Source of the DNA: Bacillota bacterium
GTDB taxonomy: Bacteria; Bacillota_I; Bacilli_A; MOL361; Turicibacteraceae
Direction of reading: 5' to 3'
Assembly: GCA_003486705.1 (NCBI GenBank)
Contig: DNGE01000059.1
Coordinates: 15,437 to 30,017, forward strand
DNA: 14,581 bases
Below, piece after piece: positions 7,589 through 14,006 of this stretch (the stretch's first letter is position 1; each line of letters starts with the position of its first letter). A program made the position numbers and the translations under genes. A model generated the notes under the pieces. It was not told where the DNA came from, did no database searches, and saw nothing but the letters and a program-made list of their open reading frames with translations.

Positions 7589-8353
7589 TTATTTGCTTTG
7601 GTTCATAATATTTAATACTTGTGATAATTCTTCTACTGCAATTTGACCAGGTGCAGAAGCTACTTTAGCTGCTCCGAATGTTAAAGCAGATCCGAATGTT
7701 TGTCCCGCTAAACGGCTAACTAATCCTAATCCACCCATTGACATTGTGATGATAGGAGTCTTAGCATGAACTGTTGCCATTTCTTCTGTTGCAGCTAATA
7801 AAGTCACAACATCTTTAGCTGTTTGTGGCATTACTGCGATTTTAGGTAAATCTGCATTTAAGTCTTGCATTTTGCATAAGCGAGAAACAATTTCCTCTTG
7901 TGCAGGTGTTTTGAAGAAATCATGGTTTGACATAACAACTTTAACATCGCTAGCATGTGCTGATTCAACAACGTCGCGTACGATATCATCACCAGTAAAT
8001 AACTCAACATCAACTAAATCAACCATTTTAGTTGCAGCAATTGCTTTATTTAATTCTGCATAGTATTCAACAGAAACTTCTTTCTCTCCACCTTCTTTTT
8101 TGCTACGGAATGTGAATAGAATTGGAGTTTCAGCTAATTCAGCACGTAATTCTGCTAAAATTTCTTTAACTTTTGCTAAATCTTCTACGTGCTCGTAGTG
8201 ATCAACACGCCACTCAACTAAATCTAATTTTAATTCTTTTAAAGCTTTTGCTTCAGTCATAATTTCTTCGTTTGTTTTTCCTACTAAAGGAACACAGATT
8301 TTTGGCATACCTTCACCAAGTTTTAAGTGCTTTACTTCTACGATTTTGCTCAT
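7589..8353 (-). CDS. aroD: 3-dehydroquinate dehydratase, type I
   Basis: Schiff-base enzyme that dehydrates 3-dehydroquinate to 3-dehydroshikimate. Numbering from the chosen start (254 residues, normal for type I), it shows EWRVD (47-51), FTFRS (81-85), the catalytic base H144 in MSNHDF, the Schiff-base lysine K171 in KIAVMP, and R214 in MSMG-GL-SR. All key residues are present, so the enzyme should be active. An ATG two codons upstream (8359) has GAGGAG only one base away, while the ATG at 8353 has it at seven bases, so the latter is taken. It is the first gene of the aroD-aroE operon, transcribed divergently from the LysR-type regulator. Together with YdiB-type AroE it links the quinate and shikimate branches. 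Confidence 0.95.
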   Translation of the reverse strand: MSKIVEVKHLKLGEGMPKICVPLVGKTNEEIMTEAKALKELKLDLVEWRVDHYEHVEDLAKVKEILAELRAELAETPILFTFRSKKEGGEKEVSVEYYAELNKAIAATKMVDLVDVELFTGDDIVRDVVESAHASDVKVVMSNHDFFKTPAQEEIVSRLCKMQDLNADLPKIAVMPQTAKDVVTLLAATEEMATVHAKTPIITMSMGGLGLVSRLAGQTFGSALTFGAAKVASAPGQIAVEELSQVLNIMNQSK

Positions 8354-8360
8354 AAACATT

Positions 8361-8366
8361 CTCCTC
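8361..8366 (-). promoter_or_regulatory. Ribosome-binding site deciding the aroD start
   Basis: GAGGAG on the - strand lies one base from the upstream ATG (8359) but seven bases from the ATG at 8353, which makes the second ATG the credible start. Confidence 0.75.
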
Positions 8367-8472
8367 TAACTTTAGATTGGTCACCTTATTTTTTTAAATA
8401 CTAATAAAACAAGATTCGTTTATTCATATTAAAAAAGTAACCTTGTGAATTTTTTAAACAAGTTATAATTAC

Positions 8473-8501
8473 ATTATACTTCTTTTCACTGATAATACTA
8501 A
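8473..8501 (-). promoter_or_regulatory. Promoter of the aroD-aroE operon
   Basis: On the - strand a perfect TATAAT (8473-8478) is preceded at 17 bases by a poor -35, TTAGTA (8496-8501). A good -10 with a weak -35 is typical of activator-dependent promoters. A GATA-N7-TATC dyad overlaps the -35 region. Confidence 0.65.
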
Positions 8502-8519
8502 TATCGTTTTTTATAAGTT

Positions 8520-8540
8520 TTGATAGAAAATAACTATCGA
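8520..8540. promoter_or_regulatory. LysR-type operator in the aroD/lysR divergent promoter
   Basis: TTGATAG-N7-CTATCGA on the + strand is a near-perfect dyad with GATAG/CTATC cores. Its centre (8530) is 64 bases upstream of the predicted aroD start, the usual activation position for LysR-type proteins. Its other edge lies six bases from the lysR -10, so it covers the lysR -35 and should also allow autorepression. Confidence 0.8.
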
Positions 8541-8544
8541 ATGT

Positions 8545-8552
8545 GATATACT
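8545..8552 (+). promoter_or_regulatory. -10 element of the lysR-type gene
   Basis: TATACT (8547-8552) lies about 30 bases before the regulator's ATG. The position of its -35 is occupied by the operator dyad at 8520-8540, consistent with negative autoregulation. Confidence 0.5.
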
Positions 8553-8583
8553 TTTTCCCATACCATTTAAAGGAGATACTGAC

Positions 8584-9474
8584 ATGAATTTAAATCAACT
8601 TTACTACTTTAGAACAGTCGCTCACCTCCAACATTTTAGACAAGCTGCTCAAGAATTAAACATTTCCCAACCGAGTTTAAGCTATGCGATTTCAAGTCTT
8701 GAAGATGAACTCGGGACCTATTTATTTGAAAAACAAGGACGTAATGTCGTCTTAACTAAATACGGAAAACTATACTTAGAATACGTCGAACAGGCGCTAG
8801 ATACACTCGAACTCGGTGAAAAAAAACTCAGACAAGTCACAAGTAGTTCAAAAGGTCACATTGACTTAGGTTATATTGCCCCTTTAGCTACAACGTATAT
8901 CCCAAGAAAAGTTCGAGAGTTTTTACAGATTGATTACAATCATGGGATTACATTCTCATTTAGACAGGGAATCTCGAATGACTTAATTTCAGGTTTAAAG
9001 ACTTCGAAATATGACCTCGTCTTTTGTTCTTATGTTGAAAATGAACCTGACATCTCATTTGAATTACTAATTGAAGATGAAATGATTGTTGTTGTTCCAT
9101 TTGATCATCCATTAGCTCAAAAAGATGTGATTGAACTTAACGAAATCGCACCTTATCCACTCGTCGTCTATGGCCGCGAAACTGCCTTAGGAAAAACAAC
9201 ACAACAATTATTTGATTTGACAAAACTAAAACCAAACATCATTTGTGAGGCTGAAGGTGAAAATAGTATATATGGACTTGTTGCTGAAGGCTTTGGGGTT
9301 GGTTTGGCTGCTATGAGTCATGAAATACATCAGTATGAATTGAAACACATTAAAGTGAATCACCCAGAATGTCGTCGTCGAATTTATTTAGCTCATAAAA
9401 AGAATGTCTATTTAGCTCCCGCTGTAAAAAAATTCATTCAATATATTCACAACACAGATCAAAACTTCTTGTAA
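8584..9474 (+). CDS. LysR-type transcriptional regulator, putative quinate/shikimate regulator (QuiR-like role)
   Basis: DNA-binding regulator of 296 residues. The N-terminal winged helix-turn-helix (about 18-40, AAQELNISQPSLSYAISSLE) has the family's A--L--SQPS--- pattern, a linker helix follows to about 90, and a periplasmic-binding-protein-like effector domain covers the rest. AGGAG eight bases before the ATG sets the start. It is divergent from aroD-aroE with a 230-base intergenic region that contains a canonical LysR-type dyad, the standard layout for a regulator of the divergent operon. QuiR of Listeria is a LysR-type protein that activates quinate/shikimate genes in response to shikimate. 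An equivalent role here is inferred from the neighbours, not from a residue-level comparison. The same dyad before three other units suggests it also controls those genes. Confidence 0.92.
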   Translation: MNLNQLYYFRTVAHLQHFRQAAQELNISQPSLSYAISSLEDELGTYLFEKQGRNVVLTKYGKLYLEYVEQALDTLELGEKKLRQVTSSSKGHIDLGYIAPLATTYIPRKVREFLQIDYNHGITFSFRQGISNDLISGLKTSKYDLVFCSYVENEPDISFELLIEDEMIVVVPFDHPLAQKDVIELNEIAPYPLVVYGRETALGKTTQQLFDLTKLKPNIICEAEGENSIYGLVAEGFGVGLAAMSHEIHQYELKHIKVNHPECRRRIYLAHKKNVYLAPAVKKFIQYIHNTDQNFL

Positions 9475-9570
9475 AAATAAAAGTTCAACACAATTCTTAC
9501 AAAAGCCATTTTAGCCACCCTAAAACACGCGCTAACAGTCTTTCTCTATCCCAAGATAGGAAGAATAACC

Positions 9571-9587
9571 TACGCTTATTAAGCGTA
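9571..9587. repeat. Short palindrome downstream of lysR
   Basis: TACGCTTA-T-TAAGCGTA is a perfect eight-base inverted repeat about 100 bases after the regulator's stop codon. No T-run follows, so it is not a terminator by itself. The rest of 9475-9638 contains no gene that I can support. Confidence 0.6.
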
Positions 9588-9637
9588 CTATTAGTTTCTC
9601 CTACTTTCAAGCCTACAAACGCAATTTTACTTAAATT

Positions 9638-9676
9638 AAAAAAACGCACCTTGACGTAATGTCAGGTGCGTTTTTT
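9638..9676. terminator. Bidirectional terminator between lysR and the OYE reductase gene
   Basis: CGCACC (9645-9650) pairs with GGTGCG (9665-9670), and the inner TGAC/GTCA pair (9652-9655/9661-9664) closes around a five-base loop with one bulged T. Flanking A7 and T6 runs make it a good terminator in both directions. It is the first true terminator met by both convergent transcripts. Confidence 0.9.
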
Positions 9677-9680
9677 ATTA

Positions 9681-9925
9681 CAAATCATTTTTATTAGGGG
9701 AAAATGATTTGTAGTTAAGGAATCAAGATTCCTCATAAAAAGGACGGTTTCACTTCATATATAAATTTATCATTTTTGAGTTATGTAAAAATCCGCATTT
9801 TTTTACATAACTCTATATTTGAGAGAGAGAGTTTCATGACTTATATTAAATAATCATATAAAAACAAAACACATCCGCTATATATTATCATTTGGGACTA
9901 AATGTAATCTGCTATTTAGTCCCAA
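9681..9925. repeat. Run of four perfect inverted repeats in the 3' region of the OYE gene
   Basis: Four separate perfect dyads follow one another: 9681-9691/9701-9711 (11 bp, CAAATCATTTT arm), 9718-9724/9727-9733 (7 bp, AGGAATC arm), 9778-9791/9800-9813 (14 bp, GAGTTATGTAAAAA arm) and 9892-9903/9914-9925 (12 bp, TTGGGACTAAAT arm). None is followed by a T-run in either direction, so they are not ordinary terminators. They would lie in the 3' untranslated region of the OYE transcript, between its stop codon and the terminator at 9638-9676. A GAGAGAGAGAG tract sits at 9820-9830. No coding frame is supported. Confidence 0.75.
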
Positions 9926-9955
9926 GATGAATCAAAATAAGTAGGGGGTTATGAA

Positions 9956-11950
9956 TTAGAATGCACCCATAGCTTCTAATGTTACAGTGATGTTACGACC
10001 TTCTGCAACACCATCGATAATACGACGAGCGCGTGCGCTATCTCCAACGTTGATGACTTCAACTTGGCGGTTAGCAAAATGCTCTTGAAGTTGAGCAAAG
10101 ATTGGATTATGGCTTCTCATTCCTAAACAAACAAATCCATAATCGAATTCTAATAATTCTTTTTCACCATTACGTTCAATATGGAAGCTATCATCATTTA
10201 CTTCTAATAATGATGTACTTGTTAATACGTCAACATTGTTATGATCAATCATAGCCATCATATTTACTTTTGTTACGAAGTCTAAATCGCGTGCTAATTG
10301 TGGTAAGCGCTCAACGATTGAAACAGTTGCTCCACGTTCAGAGAAGAATTCAACAACGTCAAGACCAACAGCTCCACCACCGATAACAGCAACTTTTTTA
10401 CCTTCGAAATCAGTGAAGTTATTTAAGTTGTTAATTAATCCAAAGATTGAGTAAACCTTACTATTTTCTTTATCCACGCGGTCATGTAATCCAGCGATTG
10501 GAGGAAGTAATGGCACTGATCCCGTTGCATTAACAATTAAGTCTGGTTTTAAGTTTTCGATTTTTTCAATCGTCGCTTCTGTTCCTTTGAAGACGATTAA
10601 ATTCTTTAATTTATTAGCACGTTCAATTAAATAATCAGGGAAATCTTGAATACGGTTTTTCTCAGGTAATTTAGCAATTTCAGAAGCTAATCCACCTAAT
10701 TCTTCGCGCGCTTCAAATAAGAACGTCGTACATCCAACCTCAGCAGCTGTACAAGCGGCTTCAAGTCCTGCAGTTCCTCCACCAATAACAACAACGTTAA
10801 CTGGTTTTTTAACTTTTAACTTTTTGTGCGTATCTTCAAATACAACATCTGGATTAATCGTACAACGGATTGGCTTATTATATCCAATTCGGTTACCAGC
10901 ACATCCAATGTTACATGAAATACATTTACGAATTTGATCTTCTTCACCATTTTTAACTTTATTTACCCAGTTTGGATCTGCAATTAAGCCACGTCCCATA
11001 CCGATTAAATCAGCTTTTCCTGATGCTAAGATATCTTCTGCAACGGCTGCTGTTCTGATATTTCCAGTTGTAATCGTCGGTTTGTTAAATTTATTTTTAA
11101 CAGCCTCAGACATATAAGCACGCCATCCATCTTCTAAGTACATTGCATCAATTTGCTTGTAAACAGAATCATTTAAAGCGGCTGATACATTGTAAATATC
11201 GATTTCATCATTTAAATATTCTAAAATTTCTAACGTATCTTCTAATGTGTTTCCACCTTCTAATAATTCATCAGCTGAAATACGGAATAAGATTGGGAAG
11301 AATGGTCCAACTTCTGCACGAACTTTTTCAATAACCATTTTCGCAAAGCGTGTACGATTTTCTACACTTCCACCGAATTCATCTGTACGATCATTATATA
11401 AAGGAGATAAGAATTGACAGATTAAGTAAGAGTGACCACCGTGAATTTCAACTGCGTCAAATCCTGCGATTTGTGCACGACGAGCCGCTTCTGCATACTT
11501 AACAGCAATATCTTCAATTTCTTCTTTAGTTAAAGCGCGAGGAATAGCTCCACCTGTTTTAGAAGGAATTGTTGAAGATGATACAGGTTGTGCTCCACCA
11601 ATACGGCTAGGCACTGCTGATGCACCAGCGTGGTTAATTTGAAGTGCAACACAAGTTCCATATTTATGTAATGTTTCAGTTAACTTGTATAATCCTGGAA
11701 TAAAGCAATCGTGGTTAATACGAATTTGAGTTGTTCCATTTGATCCTAATGGGTAATCAACGCAGGCATTTTCAACGATAATTAATCCCGTTCCACCTTT
11801 TGCACGTTGCTCATAATATTTAATATGGCTTTCTTCAAATTCACCATTTGCACCACCGTGGTTTGAACCCATTGGGGGCATGATAATACGATTTTTAATT
11901 GTCATATGTTTAACCGTTAACGGTTTAAAGATATTTGCGTATTTATTCAT
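9956..11950 (-). CDS. Old Yellow Enzyme family FeS/FAD reductase (enoate / 2,4-dienoyl-CoA reductase type)
   Basis: A 664-residue three-part flavoenzyme of the 2,4-dienoyl-CoA reductase/2-enoate reductase class, which reduces activated C=C bonds with NAD(P)H. Residues 1-370 form the FMN-binding TIM barrel: QINHAGA (104-110), the H170-G-G-H-S-Y175-L segment, and the NDRTDEFGGS-ENR-RF signature (186-202). A 4Fe-4S cluster is expected from C343-x2-C346-x3-C350-x12-C363. FAD- and NAD(P)-binding folds follow, with VVIGGGTAG (387-395) and VAVIGGGAVG (520-529). Y175 aligns with the catalytic Tyr of E. coli FadH, but its partner His is not evident, so the substrate probably differs. AGGAGAG seven bases before the ATG sets the start. 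Its promoter carries the shared LysR-type box. Shikimate and 3-dehydroshikimate contain a conjugated carboxylate C=C and are plausible (inferred) substrates. Confidence 0.88.
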   Translation of the reverse strand: MNKYANIFKPLTVKHMTIKNRIIMPPMGSNHGGANGEFEESHIKYYEQRAKGGTGLIIVENACVDYPLGSNGTTQIRINHDCFIPGLYKLTETLHKYGTCVALQINHAGASAVPSRIGGAQPVSSSTIPSKTGGAIPRALTKEEIEDIAVKYAEAARRAQIAGFDAVEIHGGHSYLICQFLSPLYNDRTDEFGGSVENRTRFAKMVIEKVRAEVGPFFPILFRISADELLEGGNTLEDTLEILEYLNDEIDIYNVSAALNDSVYKQIDAMYLEDGWRAYMSEAVKNKFNKPTITTGNIRTAAVAEDILASGKADLIGMGRGLIADPNWVNKVKNGEEDQIRKCISCNIGCAGNRIGYNKPIRCTINPDVVFEDTHKKLKVKKPVNVVVIGGGTAGLEAACTAAEVGCTTFLFEAREELGGLASEIAKLPEKNRIQDFPDYLIERANKLKNLIVFKGTEATIEKIENLKPDLIVNATGSVPLLPPIAGLHDRVDKENSKVYSIFGLINNLNNFTDFEGKKVAVIGGGAVGLDVVEFFSERGATVSIVERLPQLARDLDFVTKVNMMAMIDHNNVDVLTSTSLLEVNDDSFHIERNGEKELLEFDYGFVCLGMRSHNPIFAQLQEHFANRQVEVINVGDSARARRIIDGVAEGRNITVTLEAMGAF

Positions 11951-11998
11951 CTTGAATCTCTCCTAAAGATTGATTTATTTTTCACATGTCATAATTTA

Positions 11999-12004
11999 AT
12001 TTTA
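11999..12004 (-). promoter_or_regulatory. -10 element of the OYE reductase promoter
   Basis: TAAAAT on the - strand, the same hexamer as in the MFS promoter, lies about 48 bases before the start codon. The spacing-appropriate -35 (12022-12027, TAGATT) is poor, as expected for an activated promoter. Confidence 0.5.
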
Positions 12005-12046
12005 ATACACAACCACCGATAAATCTAATCGTTTTTTTATCGTTAA

Positions 12047-12067
12047 TTAATAGATATTATCTATCGT
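12047..12067 (-). promoter_or_regulatory. LysR-type operator, OYE reductase promoter
   Basis: On the - strand ACGATAG-N7-CTATTAA contains a perfect core dyad, ATAGATA-T-TATCTAT. Its near edge is 42 bases upstream of the -10 and its centre (12057) is at about -65. It matches the aroD, MFS and symporter copies in sequence and spacing. An additional CGAT/ATCG cluster fills 12017-12042 toward the -35. Confidence 0.75.
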
Positions 12068-12169
12068 TCTTGATATCCCTTATTTTACCTTTTTATACTC
12101 ATATATATAATAGAGAAAGTAAAATTAGAAACCTCTCACCTAAATCGCAATACTTAGCTTATTATGCTC

Positions 12170-12203
12170 AAAAAAAGACAGCCGCAACCCTGTTACGTCT
12201 GCC
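12170..12203 (-). terminator. Intrinsic terminator of the flavoprotein gene
   Basis: GACAGCCGCAAC (12177-12188) pairs with GTTACGTCTGCC (12192-12203), allowing two G-U pairs and one mismatch, and a run of seven T follows on the - strand. It lies 20 bases after the stop codon. Confidence 0.8.
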
Positions 12204-12223
12204 TAAATAAATCATTTCAAAAC

Positions 12224-12958
12224 TTAGTCAACTGCTTTAATCACCCGATTCAAAAATGAATAAAGCAAATTGCCTCCCACTTTTTTAAGCGGGTTAATCC
12301 GACAATCAAAATAATAAACCTGCTTGTCCCAACCACGTTCATCCCAATACTTTCGGTCCAAATCCACTAACTTTCGCGACAAGACTTTTTGCACTTGATA
12401 ATTTTTAACACTTTCCCATCTCGGCTTATAATCTGACTTATCCATCTGAATACTCTCAATAAACTTTTGACACTCTTTTTCACTCACAGCATGATCTACA
12501 TTTCGAATAGTTCGTCCTATACGACCGGTCTGATAGCCACCCCATTGTGTAACCACACAGTCTAAATAATCCAAAGTCCCCTCAAGACCAGATCCTTTTG
12601 TCGTCGAAATCGTCAACATCGGCTTCCCAGACAACGCTTTGCGATGAAACCATACACACGTGCGATCCAGAAACGTCTTTAACATCCCAGACACACTTTG
12701 AAGATAGACCGGAGACGATAAAATAATCCCATCACAGTCTTCTAACTTCTTCATCAGCAGCTGCATCTCATCTTTTCGCACACAATCCCCCTTTAAAATA
12801 CAACACTCACACCCAATACACGAATCAATCTGATAATCAAATAGATGAACAAACTCCACTTCAATCTGATGTTGAATTAAAATATCACTCACCTGCTTCA
12901 TTACTCCATACGTAAACTTCTTTCGTTTACTCGAATTAATGGCCACGACCTTATACAT
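12224..12958 (-). CDS. Iron-sulfur flavoprotein, NADPH-dependent FMN reductase/flavodoxin fold
   Basis: A cytoplasmic redox protein of 244 residues. An N-terminal flavodoxin-like fold starts with VVAINSSKRKK (phosphate-binding loop). It continues with a compact cysteine cluster C-x2-C-x2-C-x5-C (CIGCECCILKGDC, about 47-59), as in archaeal/clostridial iron-sulfur flavoproteins, and the FMN-contact stretch SSPVYLQSVSGMLKTFLDR (near 81-99). A C-terminal extension rich in charged and aromatic residues (about 165-244) is not recognised. Such proteins shuttle electrons in anaerobes. The ATG at 12958 is preferred; a TTG one codon upstream (12961) is also open, and the G6 run at 12968-12973 could serve either. 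It has its own promoter and lacks the LysR-type box, so it is not an evident member of the core regulon although it borders the OYE gene. Confidence 0.82.
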   Translation of the reverse strand: MYKVVAINSSKRKKFTYGVMKQVSDILIQHQIEVEFVHLFDYQIDSCIGCECCILKGDCVRKDEMQLLMKKLEDCDGIILSSPVYLQSVSGMLKTFLDRTCVWFHRKALSGKPMLTISTTKGSGLEGTLDYLDCVVTQWGGYQTGRIGRTIRNVDHAVSEKECQKFIESIQMDKSDYKPRWESVKNYQVQKVLSRKLVDLDRKYWDERGWDKQVYYFDCRINPLKKVGGNLLYSFLNRVIKAVD

Positions 12959-12994
12959 CAATAAACGCCCCCCTAATCTTTAACAACTACTACT

Positions 12995-13023
12995 ATTATA
13001 ACCCCAATACTTTCCCTACTCAA
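12995..13023 (-). promoter_or_regulatory. Promoter of the flavoprotein gene
   Basis: TTGAGT (13018-13023), 17 bases, then a perfect TATAAT (12995-13000) on the - strand, 37 bases before the ATG. No LysR-type dyad is found at the corresponding upstream position. Confidence 0.65.
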
Positions 13024-13140
13024 GCGCATCCCAACAACTGATAAACCTTCTAATCTCTTATAACATCCTCTACCCAAAACCTTTCATTTAATCACCGTTC
13101 AACTCGCAATAGTTAACCACGAATCACCTATTCTAAAAAA

Positions 13141-13164
13141 ATCCACCCTCATTTAAAAGGTGGA
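13141..13164 (-). terminator. Intrinsic terminator of the GDPD gene
   Basis: On the - strand TCCACC (13159-13164) pairs with GGTGGA (13142-13147) around an 11-base loop and is followed by T7. It begins six bases past the stop codon. Confidence 0.8.
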
Positions 13165-13170
13165 ATCCAC

Positions 13171-13989
13171 TTATTTGACATCGGGCACAAACCCTTCAAA
13201 AATAAATATATCGAACTCATCTTTGCACGCATCTAACTCCGCCTGCGACTTTACCGTCCAGGCCACACCAAGGGTGCGGAACAAACTTTTGCAAAGCTTG
13301 CGCGACAGCCCATTCGGATATAAATGGCAATACGCAATAAAATCAGGCTTTGTCAATACATTCGTTAATAAATGTTGCATGATAAAGCGACTTGGGATAT
13401 GCTTCCCAAAGTCTTTTTTAAAATTAGAAGACAGTTGGCCACGCACAACATCGGGACGATGCTTACGATACCACTGTAACGCATACGGGTGGAAAGACTC
13501 AATACAATACACACCGTTATAATGTTTAAGCACCTCGTTTGTCACTTCACACACGCGCGCATTCGCCGCGGGCATTTTAATTTCAATAATCAGCGGAACT
13601 TTTCCGTCTACCACACGTAAGACATCCCCAAGGGTTGGGATTTTTTCTTGTGAGTGATAAAGCGTAAACGCTTGGAGCTGTTCGTACGTGAAGTCGCAAA
13701 CCTTCCCCTCAACGCCGCAGACACGTTTTAACGTGTCATCATGAAACACAACTAAGACATCGTCTTTAGTTAATTGAACATCCAGTTCCATCCCATATCC
13801 CGCTGCAACTGCTAGTTCAAAAGATTTTAACGAGTTTTCAGGTGCCTCCGTATAATTGTCGTGCAGCCCTCGATGCGCATAATAAACACCTAGAAACGGA
13901 GCGTGATCTTGGCGGTTCAATAGTTTAGGCGCGATGCAGATGACATATAAAACAATTAAGCTACACATCACAAGAAATATATATTCCAT
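13171..13989 (-). CDS. Membrane-anchored glycerophosphodiester phosphodiesterase family protein
   Basis: Hydrolyses glycerophosphodiesters to glycerol-3-phosphate and an alcohol, usually for phospholipid turnover or scavenging. The protein of 272 residues begins with one hydrophobic segment (about 3-20), giving a single membrane anchor; topology is not certain. The catalytic core is intact: H39-R40-G41, P50-E51-N52, metal ligands E68 and D70 in MELDVQ, H83-D84-D85, and E136-I-K138. SFHP at 165-168 and W244 also fit the family. GAGG eight bases before the ATG marks the start. It lies 17 bases downstream of the MFS transporter gene on the same strand, so the two are probably co-transcribed. Base composition here is more GC-rich than the core region. 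Confidence 0.9.
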   Translation of the reverse strand: MEYIFLVMCSLIVLYVICIAPKLLNRQDHAPFLGVYYAHRGLHDNYTEAPENSLKSFELAVAAGYGMELDVQLTKDDVLVVFHDDTLKRVCGVEGKVCDFTYEQLQAFTLYHSQEKIPTLGDVLRVVDGKVPLIIEIKMPAANARVCEVTNEVLKHYNGVYCIESFHPYALQWYRKHRPDVVRGQLSSNFKKDFGKHIPSRFIMQHLLTNVLTKPDFIAYCHLYPNGLSRKLCKSLFRTLGVAWTVKSQAELDACKDEFDIFIFEGFVPDVK

Positions 13990-14006
13990 TTTTAAAACCT
14001 CAATTC

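Noticed and set aside
13038..13058. Possible LysR-type box (TGATAAACC...AATC) upstream of the flavoprotein gene
   Set aside because: The second arm does not match YTATCAA, the spacing is off by one, and at the position predicted from the -10 (13042-13062) there is no dyad.
13160..13522. 120-codon + strand reading frame opposite the GDPD gene
   Set aside because: It lies antisense inside a gene with an intact catalytic core, has no family resemblance and has no ribosome-binding site.
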